Below, in pieces: positions 26,886 to 26,897 of a DNA stretch of 26,897 bases. The notes under the pieces were generated by a model. That model was not told the DNA's origin, did no database searches, and saw nothing but the letters and a program-made list of their open reading frames with translations. The translations under genes and the position numbers were made by a program. Location: assembly GCA_009801015.1 (NCBI GenBank), contig VHZZ01000173.1, forward strand, positions 35,461 through 62,357, in the 5' to 3' direction. The DNA is from Silene noctiflora (lineage: Eukaryota > Streptophyta > Magnoliopsida > Caryophyllales > Caryophyllaceae). Position 1 is the stretch's first letter. The number at the start of each line of letters is the position of its first letter.

Positions 26886-26897
26886 TGATACGAAAAT
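26886..26897 (-). mobile_element. Edge of a minus-oriented Copia-type 5' LTR
   Basis: The last 12 bases, TGATACGAAAAT, are the inverted copy of the LTR end at 26779-26790 and adjoin the minus-strand PBS. Only this tip of the LTR is inside the window. Confidence 0.55.

Overview
The window is AT-rich nuclear DNA from a flowering plant, almost certainly a eudicot. It carries spliced genes of plant-specific families, GT-AG introns, and many small non-autonomous transposons (Stowaway-like, PIF/Harbinger-like and hAT-like MITEs, TS-type SINE fragments, Copia-type LTR ends). The short palindrome TACTCCGTA, which I associate from memory with Caryophyllales genomes, occurs twice. That lineage hint is weak.

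Layout. (1) 386-4536, plus strand: the last six exons of an NADP-dependent isocitrate dehydrogenase gene whose 5' part lies left of the window. Its large introns carry a Stowaway MITE and a composite PIF/Harbinger-like element. (2) 4537-9012: intergenic DNA with an 848-bp TIR element (5383-6230) filled with direct tandem repeats, a decayed relative, microsatellites, and the promoter and leader of the next gene. The leader holds a 9-codon uORF in strong context. (3) 9013-20468, plus strand: a complete 25-exon kinesin-4 gene of the KIN-4A/FRA1 type. The assembled model gives 1046 residues and carries a species-specific 13-glycine tract next to the start. Its introns contain two SINE copies (one with a perfect 17-bp target duplication), a 437-bp MITE with an 8-bp target duplication, and a decayed duplicate of the end of exon 18 with its splice donor. 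(4) 20469-22240: 3' UTR and tail-to-tail spacer with a decayed Stowaway end inside a perfect 66-bp tandem duplication. (5) 22241-25574, minus strand: a complete two-exon gene for a conserved 178-residue plant protein of unknown function with a C-terminal Cys/His zinc-site-like motif. Its 2.8-kb intron holds a 186-bp-period duplication of a transposon-like unit. (6) 25575-26897: upstream DNA and then an LTR-like segment. Two LTR ends appear to face each other, and the second is cut by the window edge.

The three genes are independent nuclear genes. They act in 2-oxoglutarate/NADPH supply, in microtubule-based delivery of wall material, and in an unknown role. I see no operon-like or defence system and no clearly new biological system. 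The unusual content is the transposon layer and a few regulatory features in and around KIN-4A. Exon borders were placed by reading frame, splice consensus and recalled family similarity, without transcript data.
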